A DNA stretch of 47,493 nucleotides, from assembly GCA_035945995.1 (NCBI GenBank), contig DASYZR010000158.1, forward strand, positions 1 to 47,493, written 5' to 3'. The notes under the pieces are model-generated. The model did not search any database, had not been told where the DNA came from, and saw only the letters and a list, made by a program, of their open reading frames with translations. This document shows positions 16,227-24,342 of the stretch, piece by piece. The translations under genes and the position numbers were made by a program. Positions within the stretch are counted from its first letter, which is position 1. Every line of letters begins with the position of its first letter. The DNA is from a bacterium (GTDB lineage Bacteria > Sysuimicrobiota > Sysuimicrobiia > Sysuimicrobiales > Segetimicrobiaceae).

Positions 16227-17036
16227 GTGTCCGCCGCGCCGCTCCTCGACGTCAACAACATCGAGGTCGTTTACGACCGTGTGATCCTCGTGCTCAAGGG
16301 CGTCTCGATCGCGGTCCCCGAGGGGGGCATCGTCGCCCTCCTCGGGGCCAACGGCGCCGGTAAGAGCACGACCCTGAAGGCGATCTCGAATCTCGTCCGC
16401 GTGGAACGCGGGGCGGTGACGCGCGGCACCATCGAGTTTGCCGGCGGCCGCCTCGACACGTGCGATCCGGCGGACATCGTGCGGCGCGGTGTGGTGCAGG
16501 TGATGGAGGGCCGCCGGCCGTTCGAACACCTGACCGTCGAGGAAAACCTGCTGACCGGCGCCTACGTCCGTCGTGACGCGGCGGGCGTGCGCCGAGATCT
16601 CGAGACCGTCTACCGCTACTTCCCGCGCCTTGCGGAGCGGCGCCGCGTGCGGGCCGGCTATACTTCCGGCGGGGAGCAGCAGATGCTGGCGATCGGCCGC
16701 GCGCTCATGGCGCGGCCGCGCCTTATGCTGCTGGACGAGCCGTCGATGGGCCTTGCGCCGCTGCTCGTCGCGGAAATTTTCGACATCATCCTCCGGCTCA
16801 ACCGCGAGGAGCACGTGGCGATCCTGCTCGCGGAGCAGAACGCGGCGCGCGCGCTCGAGATCGTCGAGTACGGCTACGTGCTCGAGAACGGCCGCATTGC
16901 CCTGGACGGCACGGCGGCGTCCCTTAGGGACAACGAGGACATCAAAGAGTTCTATCTGGGCCTCTCCGGGGCGGGACGGCGGCGCAGCTACCGCGAGGTG
17001 AAGCACTACCGGCGCCGCAAGCGATGGCTCTCCTGA
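16227..17036 (+). CDS. livF: Branched-chain-type ABC importer ATPase LivF
   Basis: 269 residues. It is the partner of LivG. Walker A G-A-N-G-A-G-K-S-T is near residues 38-46, the signature is T-S-G-G-E-Q-Q-M-L (about 149-157), Walker B is L-M-L-L-D-E-P-S-M-G-L-A-P (about 167-179) and the switch region is A-E-Q-N-A. The M-E-G-R-R-P-F-E-H-L-T segment after the Q-loop position is characteristic of LivF. An unusual basic tail (about 20 residues, GRRRSYREVKHYRRRKRWLS) extends beyond the normal end. GTG 16227 follows livK by 18 bases, and the stop overlaps the next start (TGATG). Confidence 0.93.
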   Translation: MSAAPLLDVNNIEVVYDRVILVLKGVSIAVPEGGIVALLGANGAGKSTTLKAISNLVRVERGAVTRGTIEFAGGRLDTCDPADIVRRGVVQVMEGRRPFEHLTVEENLLTGAYVRRDAAGVRRDLETVYRYFPRLAERRRVRAGYTSGGEQQMLAIGRALMARPRLMLLDEPSMGLAPLLVAEIFDIILRLNREEHVAILLAEQNAARALEIVEYGYVLENGRIALDGTAASLRDNEDIKEFYLGLSGAGRRRSYREVKHYRRRKRWLS

Positions 17037-18265
17037 TGCGCGCGGATTCGCTCTACTCGCCCGACGAAGCCGACCCGTCCGATGTCCGCCTGGCCCGCCA
17101 GCTCCGGCGGCTGGGCGAGGTGCTCGCAGAGACGTCCGCGCCGGCCGCGCGGCAGGCGGCCCAGCAGGCGGGACTCCTCGATGGAACACCCACACTCGAG
17201 CGGCTGCGCCAGGTCCCCTTGCTCCGGAAGGAGGCCCTGCCGGCGCACCAGGCGAACGCCCCGCCGCTCGCCGGATGGGCGGCCCGGGAGCGGGTGCGCA
17301 AACTCTTCGCCTCGCCGGGACCGATCTACGAGCCGGAAGGCCCGGCGCCGGACCCCTGGGCCTGCGCGCCGGCTTTGCACGCGGCCGGGATCCGCGCGGG
17401 CGACGTGGTCCTGAACTCCTTCTCCTACCATCTGACGCCGGCCGGCTCCATCATGGAGGGCGGGCTGCTCGCGCTGGGCGCGGTCGTGATTCCGGGCGGC
17501 ACGGGCAATGCGGAGATCCAGTGCCGCGCCGCGGCGCATCTGCGCGCCACGGGATACACCGGCACGCCGAGTTTCTTCGCGACGTTGTTGGGAAAGGCCG
17601 ACGAATTGGGCATCACCCTTGCGCCGGAGGTGGCGCTCGTCTCCGCGGAGCCGCTGCCGGACTCGCTACGGCGGCGGTTCGCCTCGCGCGGGGTGCGCAC
17701 GCAGCAGGCCTACGCCACCGCCGACGCGGGGATCATCGCCTACGAATGTCCCTGCACGAACGGGCTGCACGTCGGCGATCGCTGCCTCGTGGAACTCGTC
17801 GATCCGGAGACCCAGGCACCGGTGGGCGCCGGCGACCCGGGCGAGGTCGTGATCACGGTGCTCGATCCGACGTACCCGCTGCTGCGCCTGGCCACCGGCG
17901 ATCTGTCCGTCTATGCCGGCGGTCCCTGCCGCTGCGGCCGGACCGCGCCGCGCCTGCGTGGCATCCTCGGGCGGACCGGTGACGCGGTCAAGGTGCGGGG
18001 GCTGTTTGTCCATCCCTCCACGCTCAAGTCGGCGATGGCGGGCCACCCGGAGGTGGCGCGATACCAGTTCGTCGTACGCCGCAGCGGCCACGTGGACGAG
18101 CTCATCGCCCGGCTGGAAGCGGCACGTTCCGATGACGCGCTCGCTCAACGGGTGCAGGCTTCGGTTCAGGACGCCACGCGTCTGCGGTCCGAGGTTGAGT
18201 TCGTGGCACCGGGCGCTTTAGCCGGCGCGGAGCGCATCCTCGTCGACGAGCGCCGCTGGTCCTAG
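17036..18265 (+). CDS. Phenylacetate-CoA ligase-like AMP-forming enzyme
   Basis: 409 residues, PaaK-like. It probably forms acyl-AMP and then a CoA thioester. Family signs are the N-terminal helical part with LERLRQVPLLRKE, the S-F-S-Y-H-L-T-P-A-G region (about 129-138), Y-T-G-T-P-S-F-F-A-T-L-L (about 176-187) and the C-terminal T-G-D-L-S and R-I-L-type stretches. The usual Ser/Thr/Gly-rich ATP loop is replaced by F-A-S-P-G-P-I-Y-E-P-E-G (about 85-96), which marks a divergent PaaK branch. Cys-rich C-P-C and C-R-C-G motifs (about 236-238 and 300-303) could bind metal. ATG 17036 overlaps the livF stop; ATG 17024 is in frame. It is the last gene of the operon. Confidence 0.8.
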   Translation: MRADSLYSPDEADPSDVRLARQLRRLGEVLAETSAPAARQAAQQAGLLDGTPTLERLRQVPLLRKEALPAHQANAPPLAGWAARERVRKLFASPGPIYEPEGPAPDPWACAPALHAAGIRAGDVVLNSFSYHLTPAGSIMEGGLLALGAVVIPGGTGNAEIQCRAAAHLRATGYTGTPSFFATLLGKADELGITLAPEVALVSAEPLPDSLRRRFASRGVRTQQAYATADAGIIAYECPCTNGLHVGDRCLVELVDPETQAPVGAGDPGEVVITVLDPTYPLLRLATGDLSVYAGGPCRCGRTAPRLRGILGRTGDAVKVRGLFVHPSTLKSAMAGHPEVARYQFVVRRSGHVDELIARLEAARSDDALAQRVQASVQDATRLRSEVEFVAPGALAGAERILVDERRWS

Positions 18266-18275
18266 TCCCGTGATC

Positions 18276-18298
18276 CTTAGAGGCCGGCGGCCTTAAAC
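18276..18298. terminator. Possible bidirectional terminator hairpin
   Basis: The inverted repeat AGGCC-GGC-GGCCT is flanked by TTAG and TTAA between the convergent ends of the PaaK-like gene (+) and livF2 (-). It overlaps the livF2 stop codon. The stem is short, so confidence is low. Confidence 0.35.
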
Positions 18299-19024
18299 AC
18301 CCAGGAACCGCGCCCGCACGTCGGGCGCGCCGTCGAGATCCGCGGGCGTGCCTTCGAACACCACGCGTCCCTTGTTGAGAACGTACAGACGGTCGGCCAC
18401 GGCGTGGGCGAGCGCGAGGTTCTGCTCGACGAGGAGCACGCCCAGGCCCTCTGTGCGCATGTCCAGGAGAATATCCCGGACCTTCGCGACAAACAGCGGC
18501 GCGAGGCCGTCGCTCGGTTCGTCCAGAATGACGAGTCGCGGGCCCATCACCAGCGCGCGCGCAATCGCGAGCATCTGCTGCTCGCCGCCCGAGAGCAGCC
18601 CGGCCGGCTGTTGCCCCCGCTCCTGGAGGATCGGGAACCGCGCACACGCCCTGTCCACGGACCATCCGCCCGGGCGATCCGCGAGCGTGAGGTGCTGCCG
18701 CACCGTGAGGTCGGCGAAGATGCCCCGTCCCTGGGGCACAAGTGCGATTCCAAGCCGGGCCACGCGGTGCGGTGGCGTGCCGGTGATCGGCCGGCCATCG
18801 TACGCGATCCGGCCGCCGCGCGGGGGAGTGAACCCCATTACCGTTCGCACAGTCGTTGTCTTTCCCGCGCCGTTGCGGCCGACGAGGCACGTTATGCGGC
18901 CGGCCTCCACGTGCAGGGTCACGCCTTGCAGCACGTGGGACTCGCCGTAGTACGTGTGTACCGCCTCGAGATCGAGGAGCGGCGCAGGCGGAATGCCTGA
19001 CGCGCCTCCGCCCGGGGGTGTCAT
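18293..19024 (-). CDS. Second ABC importer ATPase, LivF-type
   Basis: 243 residues on the minus strand. Walker A G-R-N-G-A-G-K-T-T is near 46-54, the Q-loop in V-P-Q-G-R-G-I-F-A (LivF type), the signature is L-S-G-G-E-Q-Q-M-L (about 146-154) and Walker B is L-V-I-L-D-E-P-S-D-G-L-A-P (about 164-176). It is the last gene of the second liv cluster and overlaps the LivG-type gene by four bases. Sequence details differ enough from the livF at 16227 that this is a paralogue, not a recent duplicate. Confidence 0.93.
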   Translation of the reverse strand: MTPPGGGASGIPPAPLLDLEAVHTYYGESHVLQGVTLHVEAGRITCLVGRNGAGKTTTVRTVMGFTPPRGGRIAYDGRPITGTPPHRVARLGIALVPQGRGIFADLTVRQHLTLADRPGGWSVDRACARFPILQERGQQPAGLLSGGEQQMLAIARALVMGPRLVILDEPSDGLAPLFVAKVRDILLDMRTEGLGVLLVEQNLALAHAVADRLYVLNKGRVVFEGTPADLDGAPDVRARFLGV

Positions 19025-19779
19025 ACGTCGAGGCCCTCCCCGGTCCCGAGATAGACTTCCTGGACCCGCGGATCGGCCCGCACCGTTTCGGGGGTCCCGC
19101 AGGCGATCACTTCGCCGAGGTGCAGGACCGTGATCCGGTCCGCGAGCGCGAACACAACGTCCATGTCGTGCTCGATGATGACCACCGTCTGCCCGCGTCC
19201 GACGCGGTCCAGCAGAGCCGTCATGCGGGTGGTTTCCGCCGGCGACATTCCCGACGTCGGCTCGTCAAGGAGGAGGACGCGCGGACGTCCGGCCAGCGCA
19301 ATTGCCACCTCGAGCTGCCGCTGCTCCCCATACGAAAGGATGCGCGCCGGCACCGCGGCGCGATCCGCAAGGTCCATCCGATCGAGCAGCGCTCGAGCGT
19401 GCTCCTCAAGGTCCGGCAGCCGGTGGACAGGCGTGAGCAGCCGCCGCGTTGCGGCCGTGTGGGCCTGGACGGCGAGGCGCACGTTCTCCAGCGTGGTCAG
19501 GCTGAACAGCAGATTGTTGCGCTGGAACGTGCGCGTGAGGCCTCTCCGGGCGATCTCGTGCGTCTGGAGGCCGGTGACCGGCTGGCCGAGCAGGTTCACG
19601 CGGCCGGACGTCGGCGTGAGTTCGCCGCTCACCACGTTGAAGAGCGTTGTCTTGCCGGCGCCGTTGGGACCGATGATCGCGTGGCACTCGCCGGCCGTGA
19701 CGGACCACGATACGTCGCGAAGGGCTACCAAACCGCCGAACCGGCGCGTCACATGCTCGATCGAGAGGATCGCGTCCAC
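19021..19779 (-). CDS. Second ABC importer ATPase, LivG-type
   Basis: 252 residues. Walker A G-P-N-G-A-G-K-T-T is near 38-46, the Q-loop in T-R-T-F-Q-R-N, the signature is L-S-Y-G-E-Q-R-Q-L (about 149-157) and Walker B is V-L-L-L-D-E-P-T-S-G-M-S-P (about 168-180). It overlaps the LivF-type gene by four bases and lies five bases after the livM-type stop, inside one minus-strand operon. Confidence 0.93.
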   Translation of the reverse strand: MDAILSIEHVTRRFGGLVALRDVSWSVTAGECHAIIGPNGAGKTTLFNVVSGELTPTSGRVNLLGQPVTGLQTHEIARRGLTRTFQRNNLLFSLTTLENVRLAVQAHTAATRRLLTPVHRLPDLEEHARALLDRMDLADRAAVPARILSYGEQRQLEVAIALAGRPRVLLLDEPTSGMSPAETTRMTALLDRVGRGQTVVIIEHDMDVVFALADRITVLHLGEVIACGTPETVRADPRVQEVYLGTGEGLDV

Positions 19780-19784
19780 GGGCC

Positions 19785-20819
19785 CTACGGCGCCGTGCCT
19801 TCAGACGATGAGGCCGGCGGGAGGGTCCCGGCCCCCGGATCGGCGATAGGAAGCCAGCGTAGCGACGCGCCGAGCCGCGTCAACAGGCCGGCCAGACCGC
19901 TCGGTGCCGCCAGCACGACGAGAATGAACGCGGCGCCGAGGATCAGCGTCCAGCGCTCCGTATACGAACTGGCCAGATTTTGCAGGAGCAGGACCGCGGC
20001 GGCTCCGGCGGCGGGCCCGGCGAGCGTGCCGGCACCGCCGAGCAGCACCATCACGAGCACCTGCCCAGAGGTCGTCCAGTACAAGACATCCGGCGAGACG
20101 AAGCCGTTGTAATACGCATACAGCGCGCCGCTCAGCGCCGCGGCCGAGCCTGCGATGACGAAGGCGACGAATTTGAGCCGGAAGGTATCGTATCCCATCG
20201 CGCGCATCCGGCCTTCATTCTCACGCACGCCGGCGAGCGCCGCGCCGAATGGAGACGCCGTGATCCGCCCCAGCGCGGCGGCCGTCAGCCCCGCGAGCAG
20301 CAGGACGAAGTAGTAGAAAGGCACGACGCCGCCGAGGTCGACGCCGGGCACCGCCGGCCGTGGAATGCCAGACAGGCCGTTGGTCCCGCCGGTCACACCG
20401 GCCCATTCGTGGGCCACGGCGAAGGCCATCTGCGCGAACGCCAGCGTGAGCATGAGGAAATAGACGCCGGCGGCCCTCAACGCGAACACGCCGATGATCG
20501 CGGCGGCGGCCGTGCCGGCAACAATCCCGGCCGGCAGCGTCGCGGCCAGCGCGACGATCCCGTGCGTGCTGAGGAGGGCGACGGTGTAGGCCGCCACGCC
20601 GAAGAACGCGGCGTGGCCCAGCGACACGAGCCCCGTGTAGCCGACGAGCAGGTCAAGGCTCATCGCGAAGGTGGCAAAAACGAGAATCTCGGTCACCGTG
20701 GTCGCGGCGAATCGCGAGCCCGTCAACGGCAAGAGCACGAGCGCCAGCGCGATCACGGTCCATGCGATTCGCCGGCCGGGCCCGCGGAGGAACGCGGGCG
20801 CGCCGTGCGCGCGGGTCAT
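19785..20819 (-). CDS. Second ABC permease, LivM-type
   Basis: 344 residues, about ten membrane helices. LivM motifs are D-L-L-V-G-Y-T-G-L-V-S-L-G-H-A-A-F-F-G-V-A-A-Y (about 54-76) and V-R-E-N-E-G-R-M-R-A-M-G-Y (about 202-214). ATG at 20819 is chosen because it overlaps the livH-type stop (ATGA), although the frame is open further upstream. A hydrophilic tail of about 25 residues (GAGTLPPASSSEG) follows the last helix. Confidence 0.92.
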   Translation of the reverse strand: MTRAHGAPAFLRGPGRRIAWTVIALALVLLPLTGSRFAATTVTEILVFATFAMSLDLLVGYTGLVSLGHAAFFGVAAYTVALLSTHGIVALAATLPAGIVAGTAAAAIIGVFALRAAGVYFLMLTLAFAQMAFAVAHEWAGVTGGTNGLSGIPRPAVPGVDLGGVVPFYYFVLLLAGLTAAALGRITASPFGAALAGVRENEGRMRAMGYDTFRLKFVAFVIAGSAAALSGALYAYYNGFVSPDVLYWTTSGQVLVMVLLGGAGTLAGPAAGAAAVLLLQNLASSYTERWTLILGAAFILVVLAAPSGLAGLLTRLGASLRWLPIADPGAGTLPPASSSEGTAP

Positions 20820-21679
20820 CGCGCCCGTCCTCCAAAGAGGCCGGAGGGTCGTGCGAGCAGGACCGCCGCCATCACGAGGTAGATGACGACGAGCGCGGCC
20901 TGGGGCACGAGCACCTTTCCAAACGTCTCGGCCTCGCCGATGAGCAGGGCGCCCCAGAACGCGCCGCTGAAGGTGCCCAGTCCGCCGACGACGACCACGA
21001 TGAGCGTCACGATGAGCGTCTCGAAATCGACGCCGGGGAATACGCCCAGGATGGGGGCGGCCGCTACGCCGGCCAGTCCGGCCAGCCCGGTGCCGAAGGC
21101 AAATACGCCTGTGAACACCGCCGCGATGTCGATCCCGAGCGCCTGGGTCATTTCCCGATTCGCCACGCCGGCCCGAACGATCGCGCCCAGGCGCGATCGG
21201 ACGAGGCCGAGCCAGAGGCCCAGGCCGAGCGCGGCGCCGGCGCCGATGACGAACAGACGATAGACCGGGAACAGCGTGCCCAGGACGACGACCGACTGAT
21301 CCAGACCGCGGGGCGCGGGCAGGGATTGAACGTCGGCCCCCCACAGCCAGCGCGTGACGTCGGTGAGGACGAACGCGAAACCAAACGTGAGCAGGATCTG
21401 ATCGAGACGCGTGCGCCGGTACAGCGGGCGTAGAAAGGGCCACTCGAGCAGGAACCCGGCGCCGGCGGTCAGGAGCGGTGCCAGCGCGAGTGCGAGCCAG
21501 AACGAGCCGGTCCACCGCACGATCGAGAGGCCCAGGTACGCGCCGAGCAGGTAGAAGCCGCCGTGGGCGAGGTTCACGACCTCCATGAGTCCGAAAATCA
21601 AGGAGAGGCCTGCCGCCAGCAGAAACAGCAGCATGCCGTAGGCGCACCCGTTCAGCGCCTGCAGGAGGTAGAACGTCAC
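20816..21679 (-). CDS. Second ABC permease, LivH-type
   Basis: 287 residues, about eight helices. LivH motifs are L-N-G-C-A-Y-G-M-L-L-F-L-L-A-A-G-L-S-L-I-F-G (about 9-30), V-V-N-L-A-H-G-G-F-Y-L-L-G-A-Y (about 34-48) and A-N-R-E-M-T-Q-A-L-G-I-D. It lies about 70 bases after the receptor gene; the gap shows no clear terminator. Confidence 0.92.
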   Translation of the reverse strand: MTFYLLQALNGCAYGMLLFLLAAGLSLIFGLMEVVNLAHGGFYLLGAYLGLSIVRWTGSFWLALALAPLLTAGAGFLLEWPFLRPLYRRTRLDQILLTFGFAFVLTDVTRWLWGADVQSLPAPRGLDQSVVVLGTLFPVYRLFVIGAGAALGLGLWLGLVRSRLGAIVRAGVANREMTQALGIDIAAVFTGVFAFGTGLAGLAGVAAAPILGVFPGVDFETLIVTLIVVVVGGLGTFSGAFWGALLIGEAETFGKVLVPQAALVVIYLVMAAVLLARPSGLFGGRAR

Positions 21680-21751
21680 GGGGCCGCGTCCTGCGGCCGG
21701 ACGCGTGCCGCCGCCGGCGTCACGCGGTGCGCCATCGGACCGGGCGGGCCC

Positions 21752-22999
21752 TTACTTGCCCGGGTCGGCGATCCGGCCGAGGTTGACGAACGCGACGTTC
21801 GCGATGTCCCGGCCGACCTGCCGGACCTGCCGGACGTAGACGTTCTGGATCACGTTGTGCGTGTTCGGGTCGAACTCGAACTGGCCCCGCGGGCTCGCGA
21901 ACCGGACCCCGGCCATCGCCTCGATGAGCCGATCCTTGTCCGCGGTCGTGCCGCCGGTGCGGTTGAGTCCCTCGACGATCACGCGCGCCGCGTCGTAGCC
22001 CTGCATCGCGAACACGCTGGCATCGCGCTTGAAGCGCGCCTTGTACGCACGGGTGAAGGCGAGGTTCTCGGGGTTTTGCAGCGTGAGCGCCCAATGGAGC
22101 GGGCTGTAGATGCCGAGCGCCGCCGGGCCCTCGGCCGGGAGCACGTCTTGCTCCACCATGAACCCCGCCCCGGTCGTCCGGCTCGTCTTGGTCAACCCGT
22201 ACTGCTGCGCCGCCTGGAGAAACCGCACCGCATCGCTGCCGCTGTAGAAATTGTAGGTCGCCTCCGCGCCGAGTTTCTGCACCTGCGCGATATACGGCGC
22301 ATAGTCCGTGTTGTTGAGCGGCGGGAGCACCTCCCCGACGACCCGGCCGCCCGCCGGGACGAACGTCTCCTTGAACGCCGCGAGGGACTCGGTGCCGAAG
22401 CCGTAGTTCGCCGCGGTCAGCACCGCGGCCCGGGCGACGTTGTCGTAGAACCATTTGCCGAACGGCGCGCTCACCTGCCACGATGTGAACGAGACTCGGA
22501 AGATGTACGGACTCCGCCGCGCGCGCGTCAACAGATTGCCACCGGCGTTGCTCACGACGAGGATCGTCTTGCTGCTGTGCACCATGTCCCGGATCGCGTA
22601 CGCGGTGGGCGTGGCGACGATCCCGGTGAGGAAGTCCACGCGGTCGGCCTCGATGAGCTTGCGCGCCTTGCGGACGCCGACCTGAGGATCGATCTCCTCA
22701 TCCTCGCGGATCCACGTGATCCGCCGGCCTCCGGCCGTCCACCCCACGCTATCCAGGTACAGCGTCATCCCGGCCGTGATGTCTTCACCGAGTTGTCCGT
22801 AGACCTTGGAGTACGAGACGAGCAGGCCGACCTTGACCGGGCCGGCCGCCCGGACCGCCGGGACCCCGAACCCGCGCGCGCCCGGTCTTCCGACTCCGGC
22901 GAACGCCGCGCCGGCCAGGCCGATGCCGGCCGCCGCCCCACGCAGGAGCGTGCGGCGTGACATCGTCTTCTGCGAGCCCACCGTCCGACCGTCTGCCAT
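21752..22999 (-). CDS. Second LivK-type substrate-binding protein, Tat-exported
   Basis: 415 residues, Peripla_BP_6 family. The N-terminus has a twin-arginine signal (S-R-R-T-L-L-R-G followed by a hydrophobic, Ala-rich stretch), so it is probably folded in the cytoplasm and exported by Tat. The mature part starts near P-V-K-V-G-L-L-V-S-Y-S-K-V-Y and keeps the family motifs E-D-E-E-I-D-P-Q-V-G-V-R-K-A-R-K-L and Y-I-F-R. ATG 22999 is chosen because of the long G-run ribosome site just upstream; GTG 23008 is in frame. It is the first gene of the minus-strand operon, divergent from the alcohol dehydrogenase. Confidence 0.9.
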   Translation of the reverse strand: MADGRTVGSQKTMSRRTLLRGAAAGIGLAGAAFAGVGRPGARGFGVPAVRAAGPVKVGLLVSYSKVYGQLGEDITAGMTLYLDSVGWTAGGRRITWIREDEEIDPQVGVRKARKLIEADRVDFLTGIVATPTAYAIRDMVHSSKTILVVSNAGGNLLTRARRSPYIFRVSFTSWQVSAPFGKWFYDNVARAAVLTAANYGFGTESLAAFKETFVPAGGRVVGEVLPPLNNTDYAPYIAQVQKLGAEATYNFYSGSDAVRFLQAAQQYGLTKTSRTTGAGFMVEQDVLPAEGPAALGIYSPLHWALTLQNPENLAFTRAYKARFKRDASVFAMQGYDAARVIVEGLNRTGGTTADKDRLIEAMAGVRFASPRGQFEFDPNTHNVIQNVYVRQVRQVGRDIANVAFVNLGRIADPGK

Positions 23000-23135
23000 C
23001 TGTCCCACCCCCCCCGGAGGCTACTCCGGCCTGACGCATGAAACCTGCGCGCCGCCACCTCCACCGGCGACCTCCGTGGTCGTGTTCTGAGGGAGATCGG
23101 AGGGCGCGGAGAGAACTGGCGGGTGGTGGTGCCTG

Positions 23136-24239
23136 ATGAAGACGAAGGCCGCGGTGCTGTTCGAGGTCGGTGCCAAGCTCGAAATTCGGGACGTTGAGGT
23201 CGATCCTCCGCAGGCCGGAGAGGTGCTCGTCCGGATGGCGGCCGCGGGCGTGTGTCACACCGACCTGCACGTCATGACCGGTCATTTGCCCGCGCCGCTC
23301 CCGGCGGTGCTTGGACACGAGGGTGCGGGGATCGTCGCGGAGGTGGGGCCCGGCGTTGGATCCGTCCGGCCGGGAGACCACGTCATTCCGATGTGGCGGC
23401 TGAGTTGCGGGGAGTGCGAGTACTGCACCGGGGGACGTCCGGCGCTCTGCTCAGCCGGCACGGAGATCCGGACGACCGGGCGCCTCCTGGACGGCACCAC
23501 ACGCTTCGCGCTCGGAGATCGGGAGATCAAGCATTTCTGCGGCGTGTCGAGCTTCTCGGAGTTCTCCGTGATCCCCGAGCGGGCGCTGATCAAGATCCCC
23601 GACGACCTGCCCCTCGACCGGGCCGCCCTCTTCGGCTGCGCGGTGATCTGCGGGGTGGGCGCGGTGTTCAACGCGGCGCGGGTCAGGCCGGGGAGCCGCG
23701 TCGCCGTCTTTGGCGCCGGCGGGGTCGGCCTTAACGTCATCCAGGGGGCCGCGCTCGCGGGCGCGGGGCAGATCATCGCCGTGGACCTGCTGGACGGCAA
23801 GCTGGAGCACGCCCGGCGGTTCGGCGCCACGCATACCGTGAACGCGTCGTCCGGAAACCCGGTGGAGCAGGTCCGGGCGCTCACGGGGGGGCGGGGCGTG
23901 GACTACGCGTTCGAAGCGATCGGCGTCCCCGCCGTCATGCGCCAGGCGTACGACACGCTGGCCAAGCGGGGAACGGCGGTTATCATCGGGGTCACGCCGA
24001 TGACCGCGGAGGTCTCCCTGCCCACGATGCCGCTTGTCTTCGAGGAACGCACCCTGACAGGATCGCTGTACGGGGCGAGCCGTCCCCGCACCGACATCCT
24101 GATGCTCATCGATCTCTACCAAGCGGGCAAGCTGAAGGTCGACGAATTGCTGACGCGGACGTATCCGTTTGACGAGATTAACGAGGCATACGGCGCGCTC
24201 GAACGCGGCGCGGTGGCACGGACTGTCGTCATCTTTTGA
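23136..24239 (+). CDS. Zinc-dependent alcohol dehydrogenase (MDR family)
   Basis: 367 residues. It oxidises an alcohol with NAD(P), substrate unknown. Catalytic zinc ligands appear as C40 (G-V-C-H-T-D), H61-E62 (G-H-E-G-A-G) and C168 (F-G-C-A-V). The structural zinc loop has C91, C94, C97 and C105. The Rossmann motif G-A-G-G-V-G-L is near 194-200. The overall form resembles the long-chain or aryl-alcohol group of medium-chain dehydrogenases. It is divergent from the second liv operon with a 127-base shared gap, and stands 103 bases before the flavoprotein gene. Confidence 0.92.
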   Translation: MKTKAAVLFEVGAKLEIRDVEVDPPQAGEVLVRMAAAGVCHTDLHVMTGHLPAPLPAVLGHEGAGIVAEVGPGVGSVRPGDHVIPMWRLSCGECEYCTGGRPALCSAGTEIRTTGRLLDGTTRFALGDREIKHFCGVSSFSEFSVIPERALIKIPDDLPLDRAALFGCAVICGVGAVFNAARVRPGSRVAVFGAGGVGLNVIQGAALAGAGQIIAVDLLDGKLEHARRFGATHTVNASSGNPVEQVRALTGGRGVDYAFEAIGVPAVMRQAYDTLAKRGTAVIIGVTPMTAEVSLPTMPLVFEERTLTGSLYGASRPRTDILMLIDLYQAGKLKVDELLTRTYPFDEINEAYGALERGAVARTVVIF

Positions 24240-24342
24240 CCGCGCCAGCCCTGACGTCGCCGGTGCCGCAAGGCCGCCGGCCAATACCGTCAGCGCTCAC
24301 CAAGCGCGCTTCAACGGCGCCCTATGAGGGGGGGGATTCGGC

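Noticed and set aside
15000-17195. 731-codon minus-strand frame opposite livK and livF
   Set aside because: The composition is that of an antisense shadow, and the plus-strand genes have clear motifs, signal peptide and ribosome sites.
18276-18298. AGGCC/GGCCT repeat as a strong terminator
   Set aside because: The stem is only five or six bases without a T-run; it is kept only as a low-confidence feature.
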